This document shows positions 1-7,859 of a stretch of DNA of 30,320 bases, piece after piece. Under the pieces are notes generated by a model, which was not told where the DNA came from, did no database searches, and worked only from the letters and a program-made list of their open reading frames with translations. The DNA comes from Micromonosporaceae bacterium (GTDB taxonomy: Bacteria > Actinomycetota > Actinomycetes > Mycobacteriales > Micromonosporaceae): contig DPJL01000252.1 in assembly GCA_003543035.1 (NCBI GenBank), forward strand, positions 262 through 30,581, in the 5' to 3' direction. The position numbers and the translations under genes were made by a program. The stretch's first letter is position 1. The number at the start of each line of letters is the position of its first letter.

Positions 1-110
1 CCACCCCCCACCCACACACGACACCCCCCCACCTCACGCTCCCCCCCGCCCCCCGCCCGGCCCCCGCGGGGGGGGCGCGCCCCCCCCCGCCCCCTGGCCG
101 CGGCCGGCGG
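1..110. repeat. C-rich low-complexity stretch
   Basis: The first ~110 bases are dominated by runs of C with scattered A and G and include an eight-base G run. No codon structure or regular repeat unit is visible. It may be a contig end with poor base calls rather than real chromosomal sequence. Bases 115-128 can form a weak 6-bp hairpin (GCACCT/AGGTGC). Nothing else is seen before the gene that ends at 182. Confidence 0.6.
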
Positions 111-181
111 CTCCGCACCTTCAGGTGCCCTCGCCAGCGTGTCCTCGTCGACTGCCGACCGTGTCATATGGATAGTCTCGG

Positions 182-1471
182 TTACGCGTTCTGCGCGGCC
201 TCGGTGACCGCCCGCGCGACGTCCTCCGGGCTCATGGCGCCGGCGATGAGCTGGGCCACGCTGTCGTTCACGGTCTGCCCAACCGAAGGCGGGTAGTCCT
301 GGTCCAGGTAGAGCTGGAAGCCGGTGGCCTTGGCCAGGCTTGCGGCCACCACCTTGCTGTTGGCGTCCTTGATGGCGTCAACGGCGTCCTTGGCGGTGGG
401 CAGGACAGCACCCGTGGCGGCGGACTTACGCTGGTTGGCTACTTCAAGCAGAGTTTTGAGGAGGTCCACAGTGGCTGGTGGAGCGTTCTTGCCCACGACA
501 AAGCCGTTACCACCGCCAAATACTTCGGCCGCCGAACCCTTGCCGCCATCGACGGTGGGGAATGGGAAGAAGCCGAGCTTGTCGCCGAGACCAGACTTGC
601 TGGTCGACGTGGACGCCTGGACTGATGGGGCCCACTGCCCCATCAGTTCCATCGCGGTGTTGCCGTTGCCCATCGCGGCGGCCTGCCCGTCGGGCGAGCT
701 GTAATCCGCGCCGAGGAATCCATTTTGGAATGGTGCCAGGTCAACAAGTTCCTTGAGCTTCGTACCTGCGGCAATGAAGTCGGGCGTGTCGAAGTTGTGA
801 TCCGAGGCGGCCCTTTGCAGCGATCCCAAGCCACCGATGCGCATAGCCAGGTAGGCCCAGTAGAAGTGGGCCGGCCATTTTTCCTTACCTGCCAACGCAA
901 TAGGCGTGATGCCGGCGGCTTTGATTCTGCTGACCGCGGTGAGCAGCTCGGCCCAGGTCGCCGGTGCCGCCGTAATGCCGGCCTTGCTGAAGAGGTCTTT
1001 GTTGTACCAGAAACCGACCATGCCGACGTCGAACGGGATGCCGTAGATCTTCCCGTCGATGGTGAACGGCTGCACCGAAGCGGGTAGCAGCGTACCGATC
1101 CATGGCTGCACATTGGCTGTGATGTCCTTGACGAGCCCGGCATCCACCTGCTGCTTGAGCACGCCGCCGCCCCACGACTGGAACAGGTCCGGCGGCGAGC
1201 CGGCCTGCGTGGCTGACGTCAGTTTCGTTTTGAACGCCTCGTTTTCCAGCGGCTGGATCTGGACCTTCACCTTCGGGTGCGCGGTCTCGTATTCCTTGGC
1301 CATCGCCGCCCACACGGGCAGCATCGGCTCGGTGTTCTGGATGTGCCACCAGTTGATGGTCTGCGGACCATCAGCGGCGGGCTCGTCATTGCCACAAGCG
1401 CTCAGCAGGAGCGCGCCGGCAGTCGTGCCGGCCAGACCCAGCAGAGACCTGCGGGAGAGGTGCGCTTTCAT
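182..1471 (-). CDS. ABC transporter sugar-binding lipoprotein
   Basis: Extracytoplasmic solute-binding protein of the family-1 (MalE/XynE-like) type, 429 aa, the normal length. The N-terminus has a twin-arginine motif (SRRSLLG, residues 6-12) followed by a lipobox LLSAC with Cys26, so it is probably folded, exported by Tat and lipid-anchored. The body holds family-typical segments such as the PPDLFQSWGGG and GKIYGIPFDVGMVGFWYNKD regions. The gene is divergent from a beta-xylosidase and two xylanases, so xylo-oligosaccharides are the likely ligand; this is inferred from context. Partner permeases would normally follow downstream, which is the left window edge, and are not seen. The ATG at 1471 is preceded by an AAGGGATGG ribosome site. 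The control region shared with the xylosidase carries GAAASTTTC palindromes. Confidence 0.9.
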   Translation of the reverse strand: MKAHLSRRSLLGLAGTTAGALLLSACGNDEPAADGPQTINWWHIQNTEPMLPVWAAMAKEYETAHPKVKVQIQPLENEAFKTKLTSATQAGSPPDLFQSWGGGVLKQQVDAGLVKDITANVQPWIGTLLPASVQPFTIDGKIYGIPFDVGMVGFWYNKDLFSKAGITAAPATWAELLTAVSRIKAAGITPIALAGKEKWPAHFYWAYLAMRIGGLGSLQRAASDHNFDTPDFIAAGTKLKELVDLAPFQNGFLGADYSSPDGQAAAMGNGNTAMELMGQWAPSVQASTSTSKSGLGDKLGFFPFPTVDGGKGSAAEVFGGGNGFVVGKNAPPATVDLLKTLLEVANQRKSAATGAVLPTAKDAVDAIKDANSKVVAASLAKATGFQLYLDQDYPPSVGQTVNDSVAQLIAGAMSPEDVARAVTEAAQNA

Positions 1472-1523
1472 GAGCCATCCCTTCGAGATGGATGCGAAAG
1501 GTGCCTGGGAAGCCGCAGCGAGC

Positions 1524-1538
1524 TCCGAAACTTTCGGA
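1524..1538. promoter_or_regulatory. Palindromic operator, GAAASTTTC type
   Basis: TCCGAAACTTTCGGA is a perfect 15-bp palindrome centred on 1531, 53 bp upstream of the sugar-binding protein start. Its core GAAACTTTC recurs, exactly or with one mismatch, in front of the xylosidase and the second xylanase. Such motifs are known before actinomycete xylanase genes and are attributed to LacI-family regulators. No regulator gene lies in the window. Confidence 0.65.
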
Positions 1539-1635
1539 ACTCCTCCGGCCGTTATTGATGGATGGCGCGCACGTTACGACGCGGAAAAGCATCGGTCAAG
1601 GGCTGTTGCAAAGCTGCGACACCCGCTAACCTCGG

Positions 1636-1651
1636 CGAGAGTTTCGGAAAC
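1636..1651. promoter_or_regulatory. Overlapping palindromes upstream of the beta-xylosidase
   Basis: CGAGAGTTTCG (1636-1646) is the xylan-type operator with one mismatch. GTTTCGGAAAC (1641-1651) is a perfect palindrome overlapping it. A third perfect palindrome, CTTCCGGAAG, lies at 1664-1673. All sit 35-72 bp before the xylosidase start, where a repressor would block transcription. Confidence 0.5.
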
Positions 1652-1707
1652 AAATCTCACCAACTTCCGGAAGCACGCCGGAACCAGGAACTCTGAAGGA
1701 GACGCAC

Positions 1708-3333
1708 ATGTCGACCGACATGGCAGAGCTGGCGACGGCCGCCCAGTCGATTCACAATCCGGTGCTGCGCGGATTTCACCCCGACCCGTCGATCCTGCGC
1801 GTGGGCGACGATTACTACCTCGCCACCTCAACGTTCGAGTGGTACCCGGGCGTGCGAGTGCACCACTCCCGTGACCTCGTGCACTGGCGGGCGCTCGGCG
1901 GCATCATCACCGAGCGCAGGCTGCTCGACCTGCGCGGCTGCGGTGATTCCAACGGGGTGTGGGCGCCGGATCTGTCCTATCACGACGGACTGTTTCACCT
2001 CGTCTACAGCGACGTCGCCAGCTTCGCCAGCGGTTACTGGGATCCGCAGAACTTCCTCATCACCGCATCGGACATCACCGGGCCGTGGTCTGACCCGGTG
2101 AGGCTGCACTCACGTGGCTTCGACGCTTCGCTGTTTCACGACGACGACGGCAGCACGTGGCTGCTGTCCATGAGCGCCGACTGGCGGCCCGGCCGCAACC
2201 GGTTCGGCGGGATCGAGATCCAGCGCTACGACCGCGACCAGCGACTTCTTGTCGGAAAAGGACAGATCATTTTCTCGGGTACCCCGGCAGGGCTAACCGA
2301 GGGTCCCCGACTTTACCGCCGCGATGGCTGGTATTACCTGATGACGGCCGAAGGCGGCACGAGCTGGCAACACCAGGTGACCGTGGCCCGGTCGCGAAAG
2401 CTCACGGGGCCATACGAAACAGACCCGTCCGGGCCGATGCTGACCTCGGTGGGACGACCCGATCTACGCCTGCAAAAGGCCGGCCACGGCAGCCTGGTGC
2501 AGACCCAGAACGGCAAGTGGTACCTGGCTCATCTGGTCGGGCGACCGTACACCCCGTTGGGCAACTGCGTGCTTGGCCGCGAAACGGCGATCCAGCAAGT
2601 CGATTGGCCCGAAGGCGGCTGGCCGGCCATCGCTGATGGCGTGCCCGCCGACGAGATTTCCGCTCCTGGACTGCCGTCACACCCATGGCCCGCGGAACTG
2701 TCCATCGACACATTCGACCGCAGCGAGCTGAGCCCGGCGTGGTCAACGCTACGGCGCCCGGCCACCCCGGACTGGATCGACCTACAGAGCAGGCCGTCAC
2801 ATCTGCGTATCACGGGCGGGCAATCCCCTGTGGGCAAACAGTTTCCGAGCCTGGTTGCCCGGCGGGCCGGTGCCGTGCAATGCAGTCTCGAGACCGTGGT
2901 GGAATTCGATCCCGCCAATCACCGGCAGCTTGCTGGGATCACGGGCTACTACAACACCGCGAACTGGTACTTCGCCTACATCGCGCGCGCTGACGACGGG
3001 CGGCGAATGCTTGAAGTACTCAGCTGTGTCAGTGGGCGGCTCACCGGGTACCCCCAAATGGCTGTTGATGTTTCTGCTGCCGAGCGGATCGGGCTGCGTG
3101 TCAACCTTGATGTACCGATCCTGCAGTTCGCTTACGACCTTGGCGAGGGATGGCAGCCGATCCCGCAAATGTTCGACGCTACAACGCTTTCCGATGAGCA
3201 CGCGGCCATCATGATCGATGGCGAACCGGCCGCATGGGGATTCACGGGCGCGTTCCTCGGGCTGTGGGTACAGGACCTCGGTGGCGACGGCGCCCGTGCC
3301 GACTTCGATTACGCCAGCTATCTCGAGCACTGA
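1708..3333 (+). CDS. GH43 beta-xylosidase (cytoplasmic)
   Basis: Glycoside hydrolase family 43, 541 aa, expected to release xylose from short xylo-oligosaccharides. It has no signal peptide, so it should act inside the cell on sugars imported by the neighbouring ABC system. The five-bladed propeller is recognisable from FHPDPSILR (catalytic base Asp26), GFDASLF (pKa-modulating Asp139) and LTEGPRLY (general acid Glu198). Residues from about 340 to the end form the C-terminal beta-sandwich typical of the long XynB-type members. The start at 1708 has AAGGAG six bases upstream; a second ATG follows at residue 5. Arabinofuranosidase activity is common in GH43 and cannot be excluded. The xylanase gene follows 97 bp downstream on the same strand and may be co-transcribed. 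Confidence 0.93.
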   Translation: MSTDMAELATAAQSIHNPVLRGFHPDPSILRVGDDYYLATSTFEWYPGVRVHHSRDLVHWRALGGIITERRLLDLRGCGDSNGVWAPDLSYHDGLFHLVYSDVASFASGYWDPQNFLITASDITGPWSDPVRLHSRGFDASLFHDDDGSTWLLSMSADWRPGRNRFGGIEIQRYDRDQRLLVGKGQIIFSGTPAGLTEGPRLYRRDGWYYLMTAEGGTSWQHQVTVARSRKLTGPYETDPSGPMLTSVGRPDLRLQKAGHGSLVQTQNGKWYLAHLVGRPYTPLGNCVLGRETAIQQVDWPEGGWPAIADGVPADEISAPGLPSHPWPAELSIDTFDRSELSPAWSTLRRPATPDWIDLQSRPSHLRITGGQSPVGKQFPSLVARRAGAVQCSLETVVEFDPANHRQLAGITGYYNTANWYFAYIARADDGRRMLEVLSCVSGRLTGYPQMAVDVSAAERIGLRVNLDVPILQFAYDLGEGWQPIPQMFDATTLSDEHAAIMIDGEPAAWGFTGAFLGLWVQDLGGDGARADFDYASYLEH

Positions 3334-3430
3334 CAAGGACTTCGTCGGACCGTACCAAACCCCGGCGGCCCACTTCGCCTGCCCGGGTGTCAGCCCAACC
3401 TAACTGACCCTTCTAACTTAAGGACGCCTC

Positions 3431-4624
3431 ATGAAGCTGAGACGGTGGTTAGCCGCCGGCACCATCGCATTGGCGACCGTCAGTGTGCTGAACGCGCTTC
3501 CCGCAGCGGCCGACAATCGGCCGCGGCCGGCAGACCAGAGCTTGCGGGCACTGGGAATGCGGCACAATCTCTACCTCGGAACGGCGGTCGATATGGCCGC
3601 TCTCAATGACTCAACCGAGCCGCAGTACCGGTCAAAGGTAGCGTCGGAGTTCTCCACGGTGACCGCCGAGAACGTGATGAAGTGGGAAAGCCTTGAGCCC
3701 ACTCAGGGTGTCTACAACTGGGGACCGGCCGATGAGCTGATTTCCTTTGCCCGGCAGAATCATCAGCTCGTGCGGGGTCACGTGCTCGTGTGGCACAACC
3801 AGCTGCCCAGCTGGCTCATCACCGGGGTGGCCAATGGAACCATCAGCAACGAACAACTGCGCGCGTTGCTGCGCAACCACATCACGACCGTAGTGCAGCA
3901 TTTCAAAGGAAAGATCTGGCAGTGGGATGTCGTCAACGAGGCCGTGAGTGATCCGTGGGACAGCCCGCCAACCTTGCACTACAAGGGTTTCTGGGCCGAA
4001 CACCTGGGCCCGGGATACATCGCTGACGCGTTTCGCTGGGCGCGGGCGGCCGATCCGAAAGCACTGCTTTTCTACAACGATTACAACATCGAGGCTTTCG
4101 GCTCCGGCAACCCGGCCAATGACAAGACCCAGTTCGTCTACAACATGGCCAAACAGCTGCGAAACAGCGGCGTTCCCATCGATGGCGTTGGCAGCCAAGG
4201 GCATCTTGGCACCCAGTACGGCAACTACGACACGTTCCAGGTCGCTGACGCGCTCAAGCGTTTCGGCGATCTCGGGCTGGCAACCGCGTTCACCGAAGTC
4301 GACGTGCGCAGCCAGATGACCGACAAGGTGCAGGCGGGGGATCCCAATGAAATCAACCCCCGGTTGCAGGCATCGGCAGCGAACTACAGCGTGCTCATGC
4401 AGGCTTGCCTCTCCAATCAGCACTGTCTGTCGTTTACCGTGTGGGGCTTCACCGACAAGCATTCCTGGGTGCCGGGCTGGTTCAGCAACCCGCCGGAAGG
4501 CCTCGCCACACTGTACGACGAGAACTACCAACCCAAGCGTGCCTACAACATCGTGAAGGCCGACCTCGTCTATGCGGGTCCGCCGTTTGTGCTGCAGCGC
4601 ATTCCACAGAGACCGCGGCGGTAG
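3431..4624 (+). CDS. Secreted GH10 endo-1,4-beta-xylanase
   Basis: Glycoside hydrolase family 10 endoxylanase, 397 aa. Residues 1-27 form a Sec-type signal peptide ending at ALPAAA, so the enzyme cuts xylan outside the cell. The GH10 barrel fills the rest: substrate-site signature TAENVMKWE (79-86), RGHVLVWHNQLP (115-126), acid/base Glu170 in WDVVNEA and nucleophile Glu289 in AFTEVDV. There is no carbohydrate-binding module, so it probably works on soluble or loosely bound xylan. The C-terminus is basic (PQRPRR). The ATG follows TTAAGGACG. A second GH10 gene lies just downstream, so this is a paralogous pair with different modular designs. Confidence 0.94.
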   Translation: MKLRRWLAAGTIALATVSVLNALPAAADNRPRPADQSLRALGMRHNLYLGTAVDMAALNDSTEPQYRSKVASEFSTVTAENVMKWESLEPTQGVYNWGPADELISFARQNHQLVRGHVLVWHNQLPSWLITGVANGTISNEQLRALLRNHITTVVQHFKGKIWQWDVVNEAVSDPWDSPPTLHYKGFWAEHLGPGYIADAFRWARAADPKALLFYNDYNIEAFGSGNPANDKTQFVYNMAKQLRNSGVPIDGVGSQGHLGTQYGNYDTFQVADALKRFGDLGLATAFTEVDVRSQMTDKVQAGDPNEINPRLQASAANYSVLMQACLSNQHCLSFTVWGFTDKHSWVPGWFSNPPEGLATLYDENYQPKRAYNIVKADLVYAGPPFVLQRIPQRPRR

Positions 4625-4687
4625 CACTCTTCCCCTGAGGCGGGGCCGGCTCATCGCTGGCTGGTCCCGTCGCTCCGCCGTGGCCGC

Positions 4688-4698
4688 CGAAACTTCCG
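4688..4698. promoter_or_regulatory. Degenerate xylan-type operator
   Basis: CGAAACTTCCG is an 11-bp palindrome with one mismatch, in the 235-bp gap between the two xylanase genes. It resembles the perfect copy at 1524-1538. Together with the site at 4768 it suggests that the second xylanase has its own regulated promoter. Confidence 0.35.
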
Positions 4699-4767
4699 CT
4701 ATCTAATCAGGGCAGAGCGCCGAGTTTCTGGGCGGCATGAATCTCTTTACCAGCCCGATCGATCGCC

Positions 4768-4776
4768 GAAAGTTTC
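4768..4776. promoter_or_regulatory. GAAAGTTTC operator before the second xylanase
   Basis: GAAAGTTTC is a perfect 9-bp palindrome, followed directly by TTCCGGAA (4774-4781). A -35-like TTGACG lies at 4786-4791, but no good -10 box follows at the usual spacing. The gene starts at 4860. Confidence 0.45.
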
Positions 4777-4859
4777 CGGAAGTTGTTGACGGTATTGCGA
4801 CAGCCTGCTCACACTGATGACCGCAAATGGAAGGGAAAGCATCCACAAAGGAGCAGTCA

Positions 4860-6206
4860 GTGAGCTACAGTTCCGTCCCTCGCCGCACCACTGTCCTTTT
4901 TGGAACGATTGCCGCGGTCAGTCTGATTGCTGCGGTCACCGTTACCACCAGCGTAAGCGCGGCAAGCACTCTCGGCGCCGCAGCCGCCGAGAAGAGCCGC
5001 TACTTTGGCGCCGCGGTCGCCGCCAATCACCTTGGCGAGTCCGCATACGCGACCGTCCTTAACCGCGAATTCAACTCGGTCACTCCCGAGAACGAAATGA
5101 AGTGGGACACCGTCCAGGCCTCGCGCGGAAACTTCAACTACGGGGCGGCTGACCAGATCGTCAGCCATGCCCAGAGCCGCAACATGAAAGTGCGCGGCCA
5201 CACCCTCGTCTGGCACTCCCAGCTGCCCGGCTGGGTCAGCAGCCTGTCTTCGGCCAGCGAAGTGCGCTCCGTGATGAGCAATCACATCACCCAGGTCATG
5301 ACCCACTTCAAGGGCAAAATCCACTCCTGGGATGTAGTGAACGAAGCCTTCGAGGATGGCAGCAGCGGCGCCCGGCGCAATTCAGTTTTCCAGCAACGGC
5401 TCGGCAACGGCTTCATTGAAGAAGCCTTCCGCACCGCCCGGTCCGTCGATCCCAACGCCAAGCTTTGCTACAACGACTACAACATCGACGACGCCAACGC
5501 CGCCAAGACCCGCGCGGTCTACAACATGGTGCAGGACTTCAAGTCCCGCGGTGTTCCGATCGATTGCGTTGGCCTGCAGTCGCATTTCAATAACAATTCG
5601 CCGGTACCAGGTAACTACCAGCAAAACATCGCCCAGTTTGCCGCATTGGGAGTCGACGTCCAGATCACCGAGCTCGACATCGAGGGCTCCGGCACGGCTC
5701 AGGCAGGCAGTTACACCCGCGTTGTGGAGGCCTGCCTGGCCGTCGCCCGTTGCACCGGCATTACCGTCTGGGGCATCCCTGATCACTACTCTTGGCGCGC
5801 CAGCGGGACCCCGCTGTTGTTTGACAGCAACTACAACAAGAAGCCCGCCTATACGGCCGTTCTCAACGCCCTCGGCGGCACGCCGACCACACCACCACCT
5901 CCCACCGGCAACCCCACCACTCCACCGCCCGGCGGCGGCAGTTGCACCGCAACATATTCCGACGGCCAGCAGTGGAGCGACCGGTTCAACGGCAGCGTGA
6001 CGGTCAATGGCACCAATAGCTGGATCGTGACCGTCACCGTTACCCCGCCCCAGAAGATCATCGCGACCTGGAGTGGCAGCCCGACGTGGGACAGCAGCGG
6101 CAACGTGATGACGATGCGGCCAAACGGCAGCGGCAACACGTTCGGCTTCACCATCCGGCACGGCGGCAACTGGAGCCGGCCGTCACTCACCTGCCGCGTT
6201 GGCTAG
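4860..6206 (+). CDS. Secreted GH10 xylanase with CBM2 module
   Basis: Endo-1,4-beta-xylanase of 448 aa. The GTG at 4860 is chosen over an in-frame ATG at 4827 because AAAGGAG (4847-4853) lies six bases before the GTG and nothing comparable precedes the ATG. Order: signal peptide (about 1-35, ending VSAAS), GH10 barrel with PENEMKWD, acid/base Glu162 in WDVVNEA and nucleophile Glu271 in QITELDI, a Pro/Thr/Gly linker (about 343-361), then a C-terminal family 2 carbohydrate-binding module with its paired Cys residues and conserved Trp residues. The binding module should hold the enzyme on insoluble cellulose/xylan, unlike the single-domain paralogue upstream. The design matches the well-known Streptomyces/Cellulomonas xylanases. 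A strong hairpin terminator follows 17 bp after the stop. Confidence 0.95.
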   Translation: MSYSSVPRRTTVLFGTIAAVSLIAAVTVTTSVSAASTLGAAAAEKSRYFGAAVAANHLGESAYATVLNREFNSVTPENEMKWDTVQASRGNFNYGAADQIVSHAQSRNMKVRGHTLVWHSQLPGWVSSLSSASEVRSVMSNHITQVMTHFKGKIHSWDVVNEAFEDGSSGARRNSVFQQRLGNGFIEEAFRTARSVDPNAKLCYNDYNIDDANAAKTRAVYNMVQDFKSRGVPIDCVGLQSHFNNNSPVPGNYQQNIAQFAALGVDVQITELDIEGSGTAQAGSYTRVVEACLAVARCTGITVWGIPDHYSWRASGTPLLFDSNYNKKPAYTAVLNALGGTPTTPPPPTGNPTTPPPGGGSCTATYSDGQQWSDRFNGSVTVNGTNSWIVTVTVTPPQKIIATWSGSPTWDSSGNVMTMRPNGSGNTFGFTIRHGGNWSRPSLTCRVG

Positions 6207-6222
6207 TACCTCACAATCTCGG

Positions 6223-6256
6223 GTGCTGTGCCACGCGCCCGGTCGTGGCACAGCAC
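6223..6256 (+). terminator. Hairpin terminator after xylanase
   Basis: GTGCTGTGCCACG (6223-6235) pairs perfectly with CGTGGCACAGCAC (6244-6256) around an 8-base loop. There is no T tract, which is usual for actinomycete terminators. It separates the xylan locus from the biosynthetic operon. Bases 6257-6403 show nothing recognisable. Confidence 0.75.
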
Positions 6257-6403
6257 TCGTCCTTCGCCGCAAATGTTCCCGGCCTTGGCGTCCAATCTGG
6301 ACGGGCTGGTGAACGGCGACAGCGACGAGCGTTTCGGCCGACTTCGAATTGAACCTGGTGATTGGAATCCTGGTCCCTTCAACAAAAGTCGAACATGAAG
6401 GGA

Positions 6404-6440
6404 TTGACAAGTCCTAGTGCGCGTCCCTATGTTGCGGCCA
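6404..6440 (+). promoter_or_regulatory. Promoter of the plus-strand biosynthetic operon, probably leaderless
   Basis: TTGACA (6404-6409), an 18-bp spacer and TATGTT (6428-6433) form a good sigma-70-type promoter. The expected start point, seven bases after the -10 box, is 6440, the A of an ATG in frame with the thioesterase. No ribosome site precedes that ATG, so the transcript is probably leaderless. Confidence 0.55.
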
Positions 6441-6859
6441 TGGCAATGGCGCGAGCCAGGGAAATGCATGAACGTGATCTGACCTCGCAAAGCCTCGGGA
6501 TTCAGCTCGATGACGTGACACCCGGCCGGGCCAAGGTCCATATGCGAATAGCCGAAACCATGGTGAATCAGCACGAGATCGCCCATGGCGGCTTTATCTT
6601 CTTGCTCGCTGATGCCGCGTTTGCTTACGCCTGCAACAGCTATGGCCCGGTTGCGGTGGCGCAGAGCGCCGAGGTGACCTTCCTGCAGCCCGCCTTCGCC
6701 GGCGACGAACTGCACGCCGAGGCCGTGGAGCGGGCAAGGTTCGGGCGCAACGGGATCTATGACGTTGCAGTGCGTGACACGAAAGGCGAGCTCATCGCTG
6801 AATTTCGGGGCCATAGTGTCGTTCTGGCCGCGAAACCCCTTGGAGGCCAAGGTGAATAG
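6440..6859 (+). CDS. PaaI-type hotdog-fold acyl thioesterase
   Basis: Hotdog-fold thioesterase, 139 aa from the ATG at 6440; longer readings from TTG 6362 or ATG 6395 are possible but would place the promoter inside the gene. The signature NQHEIAHGGFIFLLADAAFAYACNS-type segment contains the HGG turn and the catalytic Asp of PaaI proteins, which hydrolyse hydroxyphenylacetyl-CoA and related thioesters. The rest of the phenylacetate catabolic complex (paaABCDE) is absent. The gene overlaps the ATP-grasp gene by 8 bp and opens a biosynthetic operon. A proofreading or release role on acyl thioesters made by the neighbouring ligases is therefore more likely than aromatic catabolism. That role is inferred. 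Confidence 0.82.
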   Translation: MAMARAREMHERDLTSQSLGIQLDDVTPGRAKVHMRIAETMVNQHEIAHGGFIFLLADAAFAYACNSYGPVAVAQSAEVTFLQPAFAGDELHAEAVERARFGRNGIYDVAVRDTKGELIAEFRGHSVVLAAKPLGGQGE

Positions 6860-7859
6860 CACTCTCCGCCGCATGTGCTGGGTCTTTCCCGATCGGGAGT
6901 CGACCCGGGCCAAGGCGATGTGGCACCCCTTCTTCTGGGACATGTACGCGGAGGTCGCCGCGGACATGGGGCTGAGCTGGACCAGGAACGCGCCTGCCGA
7001 GATCACAGTCGACGGCACGGCGCGCGGCAAGCCCCGCATCTACGTGGAGGAGGAGCTGGTCACACCCGAGGACACGCTATTCATCACTGCGTTGTACTCG
7101 TTGCCTTACCAGGCGATGGACATCTTCAACCAGTTTGCGCTCTATTCGGTCCTGGAGCAGGCAGGCTTCTACCTTACGTTCCCGTCCTGGCTTGCCCCGA
7201 TCGGCAACGACAAGCTGGCCACGCTGCTCTACCTTGGCGACTCGCCGGTGCCGACGATCCCGACGATCCGTATCGGGACAGGGCCGGACGTGGGCAAGCA
7301 CCAATACGAGGTGGCGCTGGAGAACGTGACTTACCCGGCCATTGTCAAACCGGCCGGGTGGTGCGGGGGCGGCGGCGTGAACCTGGCCCGCAGCTCCGAG
7401 GACATCCGTGGCCTCGCCACCCTGGCGCAGGGTGGCGACACCACGCTGGTGGTCCAGCCCTACCTCGGTGATGGGACGATCGACTACCGGGTCTATGTCA
7501 TCGACGGCAAAGCCTACCCACATGTGCTCAGGCGCACGCCGGAACCGGGTTCACCGGTCTCCAACGCCAGCCGCGGCGGCATCATGGACTTCCCGCTGAC
7601 GCCCCCCGAGCTGGTGGAGGCGACGGCCTACTTCGCGGAGAAGCTGCCGATCCCGTTCTACTGCATTGATTTCCTGCACGACGGCGAGAGGTTTTGGTTC
7701 TCCGAGCTCGAACCCGACGGGGTCATCGCCCCGGAGTTCCACGATCCGCAGCGCGCTATGCAGCGCGACATCATCCGCGCCCGTTGGAATGCCTACCGCG
7801 ACGGCCATGCACGATGGCTGACCCGAGGCGCCACACCGAAAGAGTTGGTGACCCCATGA
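6852..7859 (+). CDS. ATP-grasp carboxylate-amine ligase-like protein
   Basis: RimK/glutathione-synthetase-like ATP-grasp protein, 335 aa. The GTG at 6852 is chosen because GGAGG (6842-6846) lies five bases upstream; the start overlaps the thioesterase stop. ATP-grasp features are the lysine of YPAIVKPAG (Lys166), the glycine-rich loop after it, and DYRVYVIDGK followed by SNASRGG. The metal site normally reads D...E-x-N; here it is Asp273 with FSELEPDG, so the usual Asn is replaced by Glu287. Family members join a carboxylate (through an acyl phosphate) to an amine, so this protein may form an amide in the cluster's product. The substrate is unknown. The stop overlaps the next ATG (ATGA), showing tight coupling. 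N-terminal residues 1-110 match no family I recognise. Confidence 0.75.
   Translation: MNSTLRRMCWVFPDRESTRAKAMWHPFFWDMYAEVAADMGLSWTRNAPAEITVDGTARGKPRIYVEEELVTPEDTLFITALYSLPYQAMDIFNQFALYSVLEQAGFYLTFPSWLAPIGNDKLATLLYLGDSPVPTIPTIRIGTGPDVGKHQYEVALENVTYPAIVKPAGWCGGGGVNLARSSEDIRGLATLAQGGDTTLVVQPYLGDGTIDYRVYVIDGKAYPHVLRRTPEPGSPVSNASRGGIMDFPLTPPELVEATAYFAEKLPIPFYCIDFLHDGERFWFSELEPDGVIAPEFHDPQRAMQRDIIRARWNAYRDGHARWLTRGATPKELVTP

Noticed and set aside
3632..4654. Long minus-strand frame (340 codons) opposite the first xylanase
   Set aside because: The plus strand encodes a full GH10 enzyme with signal peptide and catalytic residues; the antisense frame has no recognisable domain and arises from high-GC codon bias. 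The same holds for minus frames at 5382-6161, 7793-9112 and 9520-10440.
4827..4859. ATG at 4827 as start of the CBM2 xylanase
   Set aside because: It adds a charged segment before the signal peptide and lacks a ribosome site, while AAAGGAG fits the GTG at 4860.
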